A DNA stretch of 64,000 nucleotides from JAUVXJ01 sp964433755 (lineage in GTDB: Bacteria > Chloroflexota > Anaerolineae > UBA7937 > B3-Chlor), in assembly GCA_964433755.1 (NCBI GenBank), contig CAYSSR010000002.1, positions 186,001 through 250,000 of the forward strand, read 5' to 3'. Position numbers and translations under genes: made by a program. This document shows positions 17,053 through 26,127 of the stretch, piece by piece (position 1 is the first letter of the stretch; each line of letters starts with the position of its first letter). The notes beneath the pieces are model-generated. The model did not search any database, was not told where the DNA came from, and saw only the letters and a program-made list of their open reading frames with translations.

Positions 17053-17601
17053 ATGGACACACCGACCGCCAAATACACATCTTGGATTCGTGCTATTCCA
17101 TTTCTGCTCGCCATTCTTCTCGTCGCCGCCGCCTACCATGCCCTCCAACTATGGCCGGCGTGGACGTGTGACCTCCTTGCAGGCATCATCGTCGTCGTCG
17201 CCTATCGCTGTTTGCTTCGCTACACGCTGATGAGACACCACATGAGGGGCTTGCGGCTGGTGCGTGCACAACGGTTTGAGGATGCGATACGAGCCTTCGA
17301 GCAGAATCTCGCCATCTTCGACCGGCACCCCAACCTCGACAGATGGCGTTCGCTGATCCTCCTCAGTTCCAGCAGGTATGGCTACAGGGAAATGACCCTC
17401 CTGAACCTGGGCTACGCAGCCGCGCAGATGCGACAAGGGGCCAGAGCAGAGCAGTACTACGAGAGGGTCCTGGAGCTGAACCCCAGGAACGGGGCTGCCT
17501 TCTCGGCCCTGAATCTACTCAACGCCAAGCTAGACGATCCAGACCTGCAACCTGCCTACTCGGCAGGTTGCCCTCGCTCCCGAACCGGTTCGCGTGTATG
17601 A
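17053..17601 (+). CDS. Membrane-anchored TPR protein, paralogue 2 (cargo H)
   Basis: 182 residues, close paralogue of the preceding TPR gene through the same two helices and TPR pairs (RFEDAIRAFEQNLAIFDRHP; RAEQYYERVLELNPRNGAA). The shared leader before the ATG and the shared sequence after the coding region show that a whole REP-gene-tail unit was duplicated in tandem. It ends with a divergent extension (AYSAGCPRSRTGSRV) because the reading frame continues past the position where paralogue 1 stops. Confidence 0.75.
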   Translation: MDTPTAKYTSWIRAIPFLLAILLVAAAYHALQLWPAWTCDLLAGIIVVVAYRCLLRYTLMRHHMRGLRLVRAQRFEDAIRAFEQNLAIFDRHPNLDRWRSLILLSSSRYGYREMTLLNLGYAAAQMRQGARAEQYYERVLELNPRNGAAFSALNLLNAKLDDPDLQPAYSAGCPRSRTGSRV

Positions 17602-17640
17602 TCCGCAGCGGTCGCTGTCGCTCACACGCGCCGTGAACTG

Positions 17641-17685
17641 AGCGAGCAGCACACCCGGCGTTTCGATGCACAGATCGACGCGCTG
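17641..17685 (+). repeat. R-M 3'-tail repeat, copy 8 (truncated)
   Basis: Matches copy 7 (SEQHTRRFDAQIDAL) and ends at GACGCGCTG, directly before the AAAGGAG ribosome site of the flavodoxin gene. The last ~20 tail codons are missing. Confidence 0.75.
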
Positions 17686-17698
17686 AAAGGAGACCACC

Positions 17699-18205
17699 AT
17701 GTCATCATCGGTTCTGGTCAGCTACGCCACCCAGTACGGGTCGACCCGGGAAGTAGCCGAGGCCATCGCAGAGACGCTGCGTCAATCCGGGTTTGCAGTA
17801 GATGCTCTGCCTGCCAAAGAAGTGCCTACAGTCGCAGAGTACAACGCGGTCGTGCTGGGAGCGCCCCTCATGAAGGGCCGCTTTCACAAGGACGTGCAGC
17901 GATTCCTGTCACAGCACCGCGAAAACCTCGCCCAACGGCGAGTGGCCATCTTCGCCCTCGGCCCGGTCCACGACCCCCACGATGAGGAGGAGTGGAAGGG
18001 TTCGCGCGAGCAACTCGACAAGGAGCTGGCCAGGTATCCCTGGCTCACACCAGCCGCCGTGGAGCTGTTCGGCGGCAAGTTCGACCCGGCGACGCTACCC
18101 TTCCCTCTCAACCGGCTGGCGGGTAAGGAGCCGGCAACTGACATCCGGGACTGGCCGGTCATCCGCGCCTGGGCCGCCGGTCTGAAGCCCATCCTGGGCC
18201 TGTAG
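17699..18205 (+). CDS. Flavodoxin-fold protein (HemG-like)
   Basis: 168 residues. The N-terminal SYATQYGSTREVAEAIAETL is the FMN phosphate-binding loop (T-x-Y-G-S-T). YNAVVLGAPLMKGRFHKDVQRFL resembles menaquinone-dependent protoporphyrinogen oxidase/Flavodoxin_5 proteins, which bind FMN non-covalently and shuttle electrons. AAAGGAG lies seven bases before the ATG and abuts the end of tail copy 8. It is followed by the DUF1801 gene 67 bases on. The electron partner is unknown. A second, unrelated flavodoxin is at 39.2 kb. Confidence 0.83.
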   Translation: MSSSVLVSYATQYGSTREVAEAIAETLRQSGFAVDALPAKEVPTVAEYNAVVLGAPLMKGRFHKDVQRFLSQHRENLAQRRVAIFALGPVHDPHDEEEWKGSREQLDKELARYPWLTPAAVELFGGKFDPATLPFPLNRLAGKEPATDIRDWPVIRAWAAGLKPILGL

Positions 18206-18272
18206 CGTGCCAGAGGGTGTTTACCATCCTGCCTGACCTGTAGACATCGGTAGGATTCTCATTGGGGACAAC

Positions 18273-18653
18273 ATGGGAACGGACCACACAGCACCCCAGA
18301 CCATAGACGAGTACATCGCGGGCTTCCCACCTGATGTCCAGGAGACTCTACAAGAGATCAGGCGGACGATCAGAAAGGCGGCACCGGACGCGGAAGAAAC
18401 CGTCAAGTACGGCATACCGACCTTCACTCTGAAAGGTAACCTGGTCCATTTTGGTGCCTACAAGAAGCACATCGGGTTCTATCCTACGCCCTCAGCGACG
18501 GAGAAGTTCAAAAAGCAGCTATCGGCTTACGAAGGATCGAAGGGTACGATCAGGTTCCCCTTGGGCGAGCCAGTACCATTCGACCTGATCACGGAGATTG
18601 TGAAGTTCAGAGTACAGGAGAATCTGGAAAGAGCAAAGGCGAAGAAGAAATAG
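18273..18653 (+). CDS. DUF1801 / YdhG-like protein
   Basis: 126 residues, full length for the DUF1801 (YdhG/CyaY-like fold) family: TIDEYIAGFPPDVQETLQEIRRTIRKAAPDAEE, then VKYGIPTFTLKGNLVHFGAYKKHIGFYPTP, both family signatures. The biochemical role of these small cytosolic proteins is not established. A Lys-rich C-terminus (ERAKAKKK) closes it. A tail remnant follows 41 bases after the stop. Confidence 0.82.
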   Translation: MGTDHTAPQTIDEYIAGFPPDVQETLQEIRRTIRKAAPDAEETVKYGIPTFTLKGNLVHFGAYKKHIGFYPTPSATEKFKKQLSAYEGSKGTIRFPLGEPVPFDLITEIVKFRVQENLERAKAKKK

Positions 18654-19098
18654 AGAGCGTGGGCCTTCGCCGGCCTCAGCGGCTCGAGGGCCCGAGAAGA
18701 TCCACGCGCTGGTGTATGAGTTGTATGGATTGACGATGAGCAGATCGCTCTGGCGCAGCGGCGTGGGACGGTCAATGCCCATGCCTCGCGCCTTTTCCGC
18801 AACGAGACTCCAATCATGCGGCCGCTGTGTTGGGAAGCCTGGTTGCCTCCGGCCCACCCCAAGCCAAATGGGTACCTGCAGGTGTAACCGCGAGGGCTGC
18901 AGTGATCAGGGTTTCTGGCCGAGGTAGAAGCTCCCAATGGGCGACAGCCCACGCCGAACGACGGCAAGTGCTGCCTCGCTCCGGCTCTAGTCCGCCAAGG
19001 TCGCCCGATTCGGCAACATGGGGCTAGCGGTTCTGCGTGGAGCGCTACCCCTGCCTCGCATCTATCGCCGAGTTATGCGGCCATGTCTGTCTCAAGCC
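18654..19098. other. Gene-free region with tail copy 9
   Basis: Apart from the tail remnant at 18694-18757, I see no gene, hairpin or promoter. Confidence 0.55.
18694..18757 (+). repeat. R-M 3'-tail repeat, copy 9 (frameshifted)
   Basis: KIHALVYELYGLT, then a frameshift, then DEQIALAQR. CTGGTGTATGAGTTGTATGG is identical to copies 1-3. Confidence 0.85.
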
Positions 19099-20577
19099 CT
19101 ACTTTAGTCCCTCGGGGTAGGGCAGGCGTCCCGTCCAGTCGATGGCGATCTCCACCGGCTCGTCGCTCAAGTCATAACCCTCGTCCGTCTTGGTCATCCA
19201 GTCCTCGAACCTCCACAGCTCTTCGGCCGTGGGGTAGCCATAGCTGTGACCAAAGAGCAGGTTGGTGACGTAGAATCCCTGGGTGCCCGTGAGCAAGAAC
19301 GTGTGATACTCGGGCGACTGGTTGTAGAGGTACTGGTGCACGAAGCGGTAGCGGACCGCCGGCTCGCTGGGTATCTCGGGGTCATAGACCTCGAAGCTGC
19401 CGATGACGTAGCCGCCGGTTACCTTCGGAATGGTCTCAGCCTCTTCGAGCACTGGCGTGTCCATCATCCAGGTCAGGTCCGGCAACTTGACGCCCGTCCC
19501 ATCAGCGTAGGTGAAGTGCACATCGTTGTAGCTGATGGCGTTCCAGAATGGCTCGACGAACTCGCTGCTGATCGTCACCCAAGTGCAGTAGGGGACCTCC
19601 TTTTCCGATAGATCCCAGTCCACGGTCAGCTCCCGCCGTGGCTGGGTTTCCGTGATCGTGGGAGTTCCTGGCCAATCGAGCCACGTCCGGTAGGTCAGGA
19701 TGTCGACGTCGGTGCCGACCTGGTAGTGGAGGTCGCTCGCCTCTTGCTCCTGGCTCTGGTGGATCTGGTAGGAGCCGGTGACCCGCACGCTGTTCGTGCC
19801 GGAACCCGGGCTCAGAGTGGTCATGTTGATGATGTAGGGGTGGGGGGAGCCGTAGGCAGGGAAATACCAGCCGTTGCCTTCGTTGGGGCCGCCCGGGTTC
19901 GGGTTGGTGTAGTCGTCGTAGGTGTAGGCCTGGACGTCACCGCCGTCGTCGGTATCCGAATCGGTGACCCGTATACCCGCCGGGTTGGTGGTGAGCGTAG
20001 TTGTGCTGGTGATGTTGTCTCCCCAGGCAGTAATGGCATGACCGCCCGAGCAGCCTGGTCCGGCTAGTGGCCACCTGATGGCCAGGCCCACCATATTGCA
20101 GTCGCGAAGCTCGTTGCCGATGTCCCGCGCGCCATTGACGCTACCCCAGGGAGTGCAGCCCGTGTTGCCATAGACGGTAACCAGGGTATACGGGTTCGTC
20201 GTCCAGGTGTTGTTGGCCGACGCCAGCCACCACTGCAGCGCAGTCTGGGGCCAGCCGCCCCAAGGGGGAGTGTCCTTGGCAGTCCACTGCGCAGCCATAT
20301 CGGCAAAGATGTCGTCGGCCCGGGCCTGCACCGTGGTCCCGGTGCCATAGCCCGCTCCGGCCAGCATGTTGGCGGCGGTGCGCATCCAGCAAGAGTAGTC
20401 GTCTGACGCCACCGGAAACGGTTTGTCGGAGTCGGGCGGCGGGTCCATCTTCATGAAGGGAGCGACCGGGACAGCCGTCGGGGTAACCGTCACGCTACCG
20501 CAACCACTGTTCAGGACAGCAAGCAAAGCCACGAGCAGAGCCATTGTCGCCCACAGAGAAGGGATTGTACGCTTCAT
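19099..20577 (-). CDS. Exported lipoprotein, papain-like cysteine peptidase candidate
   Basis: 492 residues. The N-terminal signal (WATMALLVALLAVLNSGC) ends in a lipobox-like SGC, so it is probably acylated and exported. DDYSCWMRTAANMLAGAGYG near 60-79 offers a nucleophile Cys and CSGGHAITAWGDN near 180 a His followed by Asn/Asp, the order of the IdeS/C39-like peptidases. The rest is a beta-rich domain. AAGGAGGT precedes the ATG. It is on the strand opposite to all neighbouring cargo. Activity and substrate are inferred. Confidence 0.68.
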   Translation of the reverse strand: MKRTIPSLWATMALLVALLAVLNSGCGSVTVTPTAVPVAPFMKMDPPPDSDKPFPVASDDYSCWMRTAANMLAGAGYGTGTTVQARADDIFADMAAQWTAKDTPPWGGWPQTALQWWLASANNTWTTNPYTLVTVYGNTGCTPWGSVNGARDIGNELRDCNMVGLAIRWPLAGPGCSGGHAITAWGDNITSTTTLTTNPAGIRVTDSDTDDGGDVQAYTYDDYTNPNPGGPNEGNGWYFPAYGSPHPYIINMTTLSPGSGTNSVRVTGSYQIHQSQEQEASDLHYQVGTDVDILTYRTWLDWPGTPTITETQPRRELTVDWDLSEKEVPYCTWVTISSEFVEPFWNAISYNDVHFTYADGTGVKLPDLTWMMDTPVLEEAETIPKVTGGYVIGSFEVYDPEIPSEPAVRYRFVHQYLYNQSPEYHTFLLTGTQGFYVTNLLFGHSYGYPTAEELWRFEDWMTKTDEGYDLSDEPVEIAIDWTGRLPYPEGLK

Positions 20578-21725
20578 CAGGGACCTCCTTATCTTGGTTA
20601 CCTAGATTCCGCACGAAGAAAGTAGGGTTGGACCGTAGGCACGTCTGCCATTGAACCCATGACCCCGTCGGCTTTCTGTGTCGTACAATGGGTCCCATCT
20701 AGAAAGCCGACGAGGCTGCATGAGTCGGCAGGGATAGGCGGGACAAGGACCCAACTACACTTCTCGAGCCGGGTTGTGTGCCCTCGGTGTCGAGTTGGAG
20801 GCGCTCAACTTCTTCAAACCGATTGAGCGCCCAGTCCAGATTCACCACAAGCGTGCTGGAATCGGACCAACCGACAAGCGGAAAGACATCTGGATCGTGA
20901 CGCTGACCGGAGCTACCGGGTTGTACTTGACCAACAAGGTCGTGCGCGCTGAGCCAGCCGTTGAGATGGCGTCCGGCCATGCCGGATGCGCGCTGCCCGC
21001 AACGGGATCTTTCGCCTGCATAGCTCCGCTTGTCGCCATGACTTGGGTGCACAAGCTCTGATCCTCCACCTGGACGTGAGTGGCGAGCGAACCAGCAAGC
21101 ACGCCGAACAAGAAAAGCTCCGACCATCTGCTCTTCCAGACAGACTGATCAGAGCTTCCTATGCCCCTGGCCTTTCTCCCCGCCTCAGGACACCTGGTCT
21201 CTATAGCACCAAGATCACTCGACGGCAATGTCACCTGGGCGAATTGGGGCCAGCAATACTACCACGTTGGGTAACGTTGTCAACAGTATATACCGCAATC
21301 TGCCACCTGTCAAGCATTTCGGTCGAGTTTTAAGGTTCTGCCCCAGGACCGTCTTCCATGGTTCTCACTCTGGCCTCTGCGTGCACCCCAAGCACAGGAC
21401 TCGGTCTAATTGCATCTCCTTATACCCTGTCTGAATACCCGGCAGTCGTGGCGTGTAGCACCGGACAGGCGGTGAGGGCAAAGCCCTTCTGCGTATTGTG
21501 ATCGCCTGTGAACTCAAAGGCTCCTGGCATCCCTCTGGCACCTGGGTTTCAATTAGTGACGGGAGTCATTCCAGGCCGAGCGCAAGTGCTGGGAGCCGCA
21601 GCCGGAACACGGCGTTCGGATACGATGCTTTGCGCCCACAAACCTCGGCCCGGTCCCCGTCGTGACGGGACCAGGTCCAACGACGTTCGTGCATTGAGTA
21701 GCCAGACAACGATACGGGAGGCACC
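20578..21725. other. 1.1-kb region without a supported gene
   Basis: No reading frame resembles a known family. A minus-strand frame (about 20842-21234) has a signal-like hydrophobic patch (LFLFGVLAGSLATHVQV) but starts weakly and may be chance or a decayed gene. A 12-bp inverted repeat at 20666-20712 is the only structured element noticed. Confidence 0.5.
20666..20712. repeat. 12-bp inverted repeat flanking a TACAAT box
   Basis: CGTCGGCTTTCT (20666-20677) and AGAAAGCCGACG (20701-20712) are perfect complements; the 23-base loop contains TACAAT (20684-20689). This could be a regulatory hairpin or a terminator; no T-run follows. Confidence 0.55.
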
Positions 21726-22952
21726 ATGAAGTACGACTTCGACGGAGAGGTTGACCGCCGAGACACCAACTCCCTGAAATGGGAGTTTCTACAGAGCGAG
21801 GAAGATCCCCTGAAGTGGGAGCTCACGGACCGTTTCTTCGGAGAAGACCGCATCCTCCCATTGTGGGTGGCGGACATGGACTTCCCTTGTCCAAAGCCGG
21901 TAGTGGACGCGCTTGTCGCCAGGGCGCAGCACGGGATCTACGGGTACACTATGCCCACTCCAGAGTTCTATCAAGCCGTGGTCGGCTGGATGCAGAGGCG
22001 CCACGGCTGGGAGGTGGCACCGGAATGGATCTGTATCACCCCTGGAGTGGTGCCCGCCGTCAATATGCTGGTGCGTGCCTTCGTCCCTCCTGGTGACAAG
22101 GTGTTGATCCAGCCTCCAGTCTACTATCCCTTCTACTCCGCCATCGAGAACAACGGCGCGGAGTTGGCTCTCAATCCCTTGATCTACGAGGATGGTCGAT
22201 ATCGAATGGACTTCGCGGACCTGGAGGCCAAGTGCGCCGATCCTAAGGTCAAGCTGGCCATCTTGTGCAGCCCCCACAACCCCGTGGGACGCGTGTGGAC
22301 CGAGGACGAACTGGCCCACTTTGGCGAGATATGTATCGACAACGGCGTACTGGTGGTATCGGACGAGATCCACAGCGACCTGATCTTCAAAGGTCACACG
22401 TTTACGCCCTTCGCCAAGGTCAGCGAGGCCTTCGCCCAGAACTCCATCACCTGCACCGCGCCCAGCAAGACTTTCAACCTGGCTGGCCTGCTAACGTCCT
22501 GCATCGTCATACCCAATCAGGAGCTCCGCTCTGCGTTCGAAAGAATCGTGGAGAGTGACGGGCTGGTCACCATTGGCGTCTTCGGCGCGGTTGCCCTTCA
22601 GGCCGCATACGATCATGGAGAGGAGTGGCTGGGGCAGCTTCTCGAGTATCTCCAGGGTAATCTCGAATACCTCGAGCAGTACGTGGTCGCACACATCCCG
22701 CAGCTAACCGTGGTCCGGCCGGAAGGGACCTTTCTCGTCTGGCTTGACTGTCGCAGGCTTGGGCTTAACAAGTGGGAGCTACAGCAACTCATGCTCAAGC
22801 GGGCGAGAGTCTATCTGGATGAGGGTTTCGTGTTCGGCCCCGAAGGTGAGGGCTTCGAACGTATAAACATCGCCTGCCCCCGAGCAGTTCTGGCTGAGGC
22901 CCTCGATCGCATCAGGCAGGCCGTCGGAAGGGTATCACACCGTTCCGAGTAG
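21726..22952 (+). CDS. PatB/MalY-type PLP-dependent C-S lyase
   Basis: 408 residues, fold-type I aminotransferase family of the MalY/PatB branch, which cleaves cystathionine or cysteine conjugates to pyruvate, ammonia and a thiol. Seen: LPLWVADMDFPCPKPV, typical of the branch; YGYTMPTPEFYQAV; the PLP-binding aspartate in VVSDEIHSDLIF; and the Schiff-base lysine in TAPSKTFNLAGL. GGGAGG lies before the ATG. The length is normal and all key residues appear present. It stands 54 bases before an isoprenylcysteine-methyltransferase-like gene. Confidence 0.87.
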   Translation: MKYDFDGEVDRRDTNSLKWEFLQSEEDPLKWELTDRFFGEDRILPLWVADMDFPCPKPVVDALVARAQHGIYGYTMPTPEFYQAVVGWMQRRHGWEVAPEWICITPGVVPAVNMLVRAFVPPGDKVLIQPPVYYPFYSAIENNGAELALNPLIYEDGRYRMDFADLEAKCADPKVKLAILCSPHNPVGRVWTEDELAHFGEICIDNGVLVVSDEIHSDLIFKGHTFTPFAKVSEAFAQNSITCTAPSKTFNLAGLLTSCIVIPNQELRSAFERIVESDGLVTIGVFGAVALQAAYDHGEEWLGQLLEYLQGNLEYLEQYVVAHIPQLTVVRPEGTFLVWLDCRRLGLNKWELQQLMLKRARVYLDEGFVFGPEGEGFERINIACPRAVLAEALDRIRQAVGRVSHRSE

Positions 22953-23005
22953 GTCCCTTCACGACAAGGGGGCTGCTGCTGCGCGGCTCGCTTGAGCCGG
23001 AGTGT

Positions 23006-23554
23006 ATGCGGAGGATAGCAGCGCGAATGCCAACAGATGTCGCGCACAGGAGTTGGTTGCAGATCTTCGAGGTCGTCTTTGGCATCCCGTTTCTTGCTGC
23101 CATCGCCTTGCAACTGGCTGTGCCTCTCTCGTTCTCCTGGGGGTTGCTTGCGCCAGCCGTCGCCGCCGTGGGCGTTGCTCTCGTTGGCGCAGGCACGGCC
23201 CTGGTTGTCTTCGCTCGCCGGGAGCTTCGCCATCATGGCCAGCCAGCCGATCCAGGGCTGCCTACCACCAAGGTCGTGACCACGGGGGTCTTCTCCATCT
23301 CACGGAATCCCATCTATCTCGGCGGCGTTTGCATCCTGGTGGGCTTGACACTGGCGGTCAACCTGCCCTGGGTCTTGGTGGTCCTCCTACCGGCCCTTGT
23401 AGCCTGCCACTACGTTCTGATTGCGCCCGAGGAGAGATACCTCGCCGCCAGGTTCGGCCAGGAGTACAATGCGTACGCCGCTTCAGTCCACCGGTGGGTC
23501 GGCCGCGCTCGGTCCCGGGGAGAAGAGAGTCCGGCGACAGACGATCACCATTGA
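23006..23554 (+). CDS. Isoprenylcysteine carboxyl methyltransferase-like membrane protein
   Basis: 182 residues with four or five helices. The C-terminal block TTGVFSISRNPIYLGGVCIL ... ALVACHYVLIAPEERYLAARFGQEYNAYAASVHRW is the SAM-binding signature of the ICMT/PEMT family (RNPxY and E-E-x-x-L). In bacteria these enzymes methylate lipids or small molecules; the substrate here is unknown. ATG 23027 is an alternative start with GGAGG at a longer spacing. The gene's last bases overlap R-M tail copy 10. Two relatives occur at 30.9 and 44.9 kb. Confidence 0.82.
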   Translation: MRRIAARMPTDVAHRSWLQIFEVVFGIPFLAAIALQLAVPLSFSWGLLAPAVAAVGVALVGAGTALVVFARRELRHHGQPADPGLPTTKVVTTGVFSISRNPIYLGGVCILVGLTLAVNLPWVLVVLLPALVACHYVLIAPEERYLAARFGQEYNAYAASVHRWVGRARSRGEESPATDDHH

Positions 23555-23627
23555 CAGGGAGATCGGCGCGTTGGTGTATGACTTGTCTGGCTTGACGCGG
23601 GAGGAGACCGCCCTTGTGGAGGGGTGA
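23533..23627 (+). repeat. R-M 3'-tail repeat, copy 10
   Basis: RRQTITIDREIGALVYDLSGLTREETALVEG then TGA: uninterrupted but diverged. The upstream cargo gene stops inside its first 25 bases, in a different frame. Confidence 0.85.
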
Positions 23628-23714
23628 GACCACTGATCAGGCACAGTCGCTCACCTGAGCACCGACCGCCTTGATGCGGCTGGTTTGGCGCTGCTGAGAA
23701 AGGGGGTTGCGCCG

Positions 23715-24743
23715 ATGTCTCGCAAAGCTATCCAGGGATACGCCGCCAGAGGGGTAGGACAACCGCTCGAGCCCTTCACCTATGAGCCACCTCCATTGGG
23801 GGAACACGACGTCCGGGTCTCTGTCAGCCACTGCGGCGTCTGCCACACCGACGTCCACGCCATCGACGACTACTACGGAATCACCGACTATCCTTTCGTG
23901 CCCGGCCACGAGATCGTGGGGTACGTATCCGCTCTTGGCCGCGAGGTGTCCGAACTGAAGGAAGGGGACAGGGTTGGCATAGGGTGGCAGGGTCGCTCCT
24001 GCGGGCAGTGTGAATGGTGCCTGAAGGGAGAAGAGCAGCTTTGCATGGACATCGTCCAGGCGGCAACCTGGCTCCCGTACGGCGGGTTCTCCTCTTCGGT
24101 CACCGTGGATAGCTGCTTCGCCTACCCGCTGCCCGACGCAATGCCCTCTGAGATAGCCTCGGTGCTCATGTGTGCCGGCATCACGGCCTACTCTCCCCTC
24201 CGCACGTTCGCCGGGCCACCCCCGCGGAAGATCGGCATCATCGGTGTGGGAGGGCTAGGCCACCTCGCCCTACAGTTCGCGAGGGCCCTGGGCTACGAGG
24301 TAACCGCACTATCCTCCTCCCCAGACAAAAAGGAGCAGGCGCTGGCCTTCGGCGCGGACCACTTCGTAGCAACGGATCCAGCCAGCCTGTCCGAGCTCGA
24401 GTTCACCTTCGACCTGCTACTATGCACGGCTAGTGGCAAGATCGATTGGGTGCCGCTGCTGGACACATTGAAGAAGGACGGCAAGCTGATTCTCGTTGGC
24501 TTTCCCGACCTGGAGTTCAATTCAACCGACCTCGTGGCGCACCAACTGTCCATCACTGCATCCTTCTTGGGCAACCGGGCCACAATGCGGGAGATGCTCT
24601 CGTTCTCCCATGCCCATGGCATTACACCCGCCATCGAACTGATGCCCATGTCACAGGTGAACGAGGCCATTCAGAGACTGAGGGACAACAAAGCACGCTA
24701 CCGCATCGTGCTGGTTACCGACACGGATGGCACGAGGGCCTAG
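23715..24743 (+). CDS. Zinc-dependent alcohol dehydrogenase (CAD/YahK-like)
   Basis: 342-residue medium-chain dehydrogenase, cytosolic, reducing or oxidising alcohol/aldehyde pairs with NAD(P)H. Catalytic zinc ligands are in HCGVCHTD and GHEIVG. The four structural-zinc cysteines are all present in SCGQCEWCLKGEEQLC. The cofactor loop is IGIIGVGGLGHLALQFA. ATG 23715 has GGGGG eight bases upstream; the upstream TTG at 23685 is less likely. It resembles the cinnamyl-alcohol/YahK aldehyde-reductase branch. Substrate unknown. Confidence 0.9.
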   Translation: MSRKAIQGYAARGVGQPLEPFTYEPPPLGEHDVRVSVSHCGVCHTDVHAIDDYYGITDYPFVPGHEIVGYVSALGREVSELKEGDRVGIGWQGRSCGQCEWCLKGEEQLCMDIVQAATWLPYGGFSSSVTVDSCFAYPLPDAMPSEIASVLMCAGITAYSPLRTFAGPPPRKIGIIGVGGLGHLALQFARALGYEVTALSSSPDKKEQALAFGADHFVATDPASLSELEFTFDLLLCTASGKIDWVPLLDTLKKDGKLILVGFPDLEFNSTDLVAHQLSITASFLGNRATMREMLSFSHAHGITPAIELMPMSQVNEAIQRLRDNKARYRIVLVTDTDGTRA

Positions 24744-24791
24744 AGATGACGGCATAGCCGGGACAAGGACGGGGTTCACGGGAGCGCAAGA

Positions 24792-25076
24792 ATGGCTACG
24801 CGCAGACTTCACACGCGGCAGATGGCCTCCAGACTCTTGCGCATCATCTTGGCGCTCGTGCTTCTCTACCTTGCACTCGGGCTTGGATTTCACTTCGTAT
24901 GGAAGACTGAGCTAGCAGCTTGCAGGGACGCGCGAATGGCTCGCGGCGAGTACGTCGAACCCGAGGTGTTTTGGGCGCCTCTGGCCCCTACACTCGACGT
25001 CACTTTCTGGCCCGTCTATGCTTGGGCCAACATCCGTCACGACGGCACGCCGTTTACGTCGCCGTGCACCCACTAG
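24792..25076 (+). CDS. Small single-helix membrane protein
   Basis: 94 residues, not recognised. A basic N-terminus is followed by one helix (LLRIILALVLLYLALGLGFHFVW) and a ~55-residue tail with two Cys. GGGAG lies seven bases before the ATG. It is 48 bases after the dehydrogenase and 12 bases before tail copy 11, the same gene-then-tail arrangement as cargo A. Confidence 0.6.
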   Translation: MATRRLHTRQMASRLLRIILALVLLYLALGLGFHFVWKTELAACRDARMARGEYVEPEVFWAPLAPTLDVTFWPVYAWANIRHDGTPFTSPCTH

Positions 25077-25088
25077 TGGAGCACCGTC

Positions 25089-25148
25089 TCTGAGTTGTAC
25101 GAGGTGGCCGAGGAGGAGATCGTTGTCGTAGAAGAGCGGGACCGCTGA
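25089..25148 (+). repeat. R-M 3'-tail repeat, copy 11
   Basis: SELYEVAEEEIVVVEERDR then TGA, the last 19 tail codons, diverged but in frame. Confidence 0.75.
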
Positions 25149-25167
25149 TCCCCATGCCTCGAGGGTC

Positions 25168-25262
25168 CTGGAGTTGAACACGACGAGCGGGTCCCCATCC
25201 CTGTCCTGAATCTGCTCAACGCCACGCTAGAGAACCCGGATCTGCAAGCAGCACAGCAGGCA
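25168..25262 (+). pseudogene. 3' fragment of a third TPR paralogue
   Basis: CTGGAGTTGAAC...CTGAATCTGCTCAACGCC...AACCCGGATCTGCAA aligns with the 3' ends of the TPR genes at 16.2 and 17.1 kb (LNPRNGA...LNLLNAKLEDPDLQ), with a frameshift. Only the last ~30 codons remain. Confidence 0.7.
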
Positions 25263-25273
25263 AAGACAAGCTC

Positions 25274-26017
25274 ATGAGCATTCGGATACTCGATTGCGCG
25301 CCGATGGCTCCCTGGTACCCACGCTGGAACGTGGGCACGCCTTGCCTGCTCGTCGACACCGACCAGGGACTCGTCCTCGTCGATACGGGCCTGGGCCTCC
25401 ACGACTTTCTGGCCCCAGGGCCTCTGGTCCGCCTCTTCCGGTGGGTCCTGCGCTTCTCTCACGATCCCGAGCACGCCGCTGTCCGCCAGCTCTCGCGCCT
25501 GGGGCACGAGCCCGAATCTGTCCAGCACATCGTGATGACCCACCTCCATTTCGACCACGCTGGCGGCCTTCCCGATTTCCCTCACGCCCAGGTCCACGTA
25601 CACCGACGCGAGTATCAAGCCATGCTCCATCCTCGCAGCCTGCTCGAGCTGGGCTACGATCGGTCCGATCTTGTGCATGGGCCATCCTGGGTCCTCTACG
25701 ACCAGCCCACGGAGGAGTGGCTGGGTTTTGAGGCTCTGCGGCTTCCATTCACGCCTGAGATGTATCTCGTCCCCCTCTTCGGCCACACCAGCGGCCATTG
25801 TGGGGTGGCTATCCAGGACGGCGACGGCTGGCTCTTTCAGTGTGGCGATGCTCTGCCAACGAACGCAAACTTTGCCCTCACGCCTTCCTGGCTCAACCGT
25901 CTGGTGATCGGACCGCACGTCCCCAGGTTGAGAGACTGGGCTGCCCGCCACCCTGAAGTTCGTTTGTTGGCCGGGCACATGCTACAATCCTCTTGCGATG
26001 CCGAAGGCTCAGCGTAG
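25274..26017 (+). CDS. Metallo-beta-lactamase-fold hydrolase (lactonase-like)
   Basis: 247 residues. The dinuclear zinc motif is THLHFDHAGG; a further His is in FGHTSGHCG and an Asp in FQCGDALP, with a final His in AGHM. The layout resembles AHL-lactonase/AttM-like enzymes, which open lactones or cleave other esters; the substrate is not known. It starts 11 bases after the TPR fragment. The last codons contain a chance TACAAT. Confidence 0.85.
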   Translation: MSIRILDCAPMAPWYPRWNVGTPCLLVDTDQGLVLVDTGLGLHDFLAPGPLVRLFRWVLRFSHDPEHAAVRQLSRLGHEPESVQHIVMTHLHFDHAGGLPDFPHAQVHVHRREYQAMLHPRSLLELGYDRSDLVHGPSWVLYDQPTEEWLGFEALRLPFTPEMYLVPLFGHTSGHCGVAIQDGDGWLFQCGDALPTNANFALTPSWLNRLVIGPHVPRLRDWAARHPEVRLLAGHMLQSSCDAEGSA

Positions 26018-26127
26018 TAGCTCACGGAAGCTGGCCCGGCGGGCTGGCGCATGGGGCAGTGTGCCCAGCACCGGGAGCGCGTGATTATGTAGAGGTGGAA
26101 CTGGCGAAACACTGCGACACCGGACAA

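Noticed and set aside
20842..21234. Minus-strand frame with a signal-like segment
   Set aside because: Weak start, no ribosome site, no family resemblance; kept only as a possibility in the gene-free region entry.
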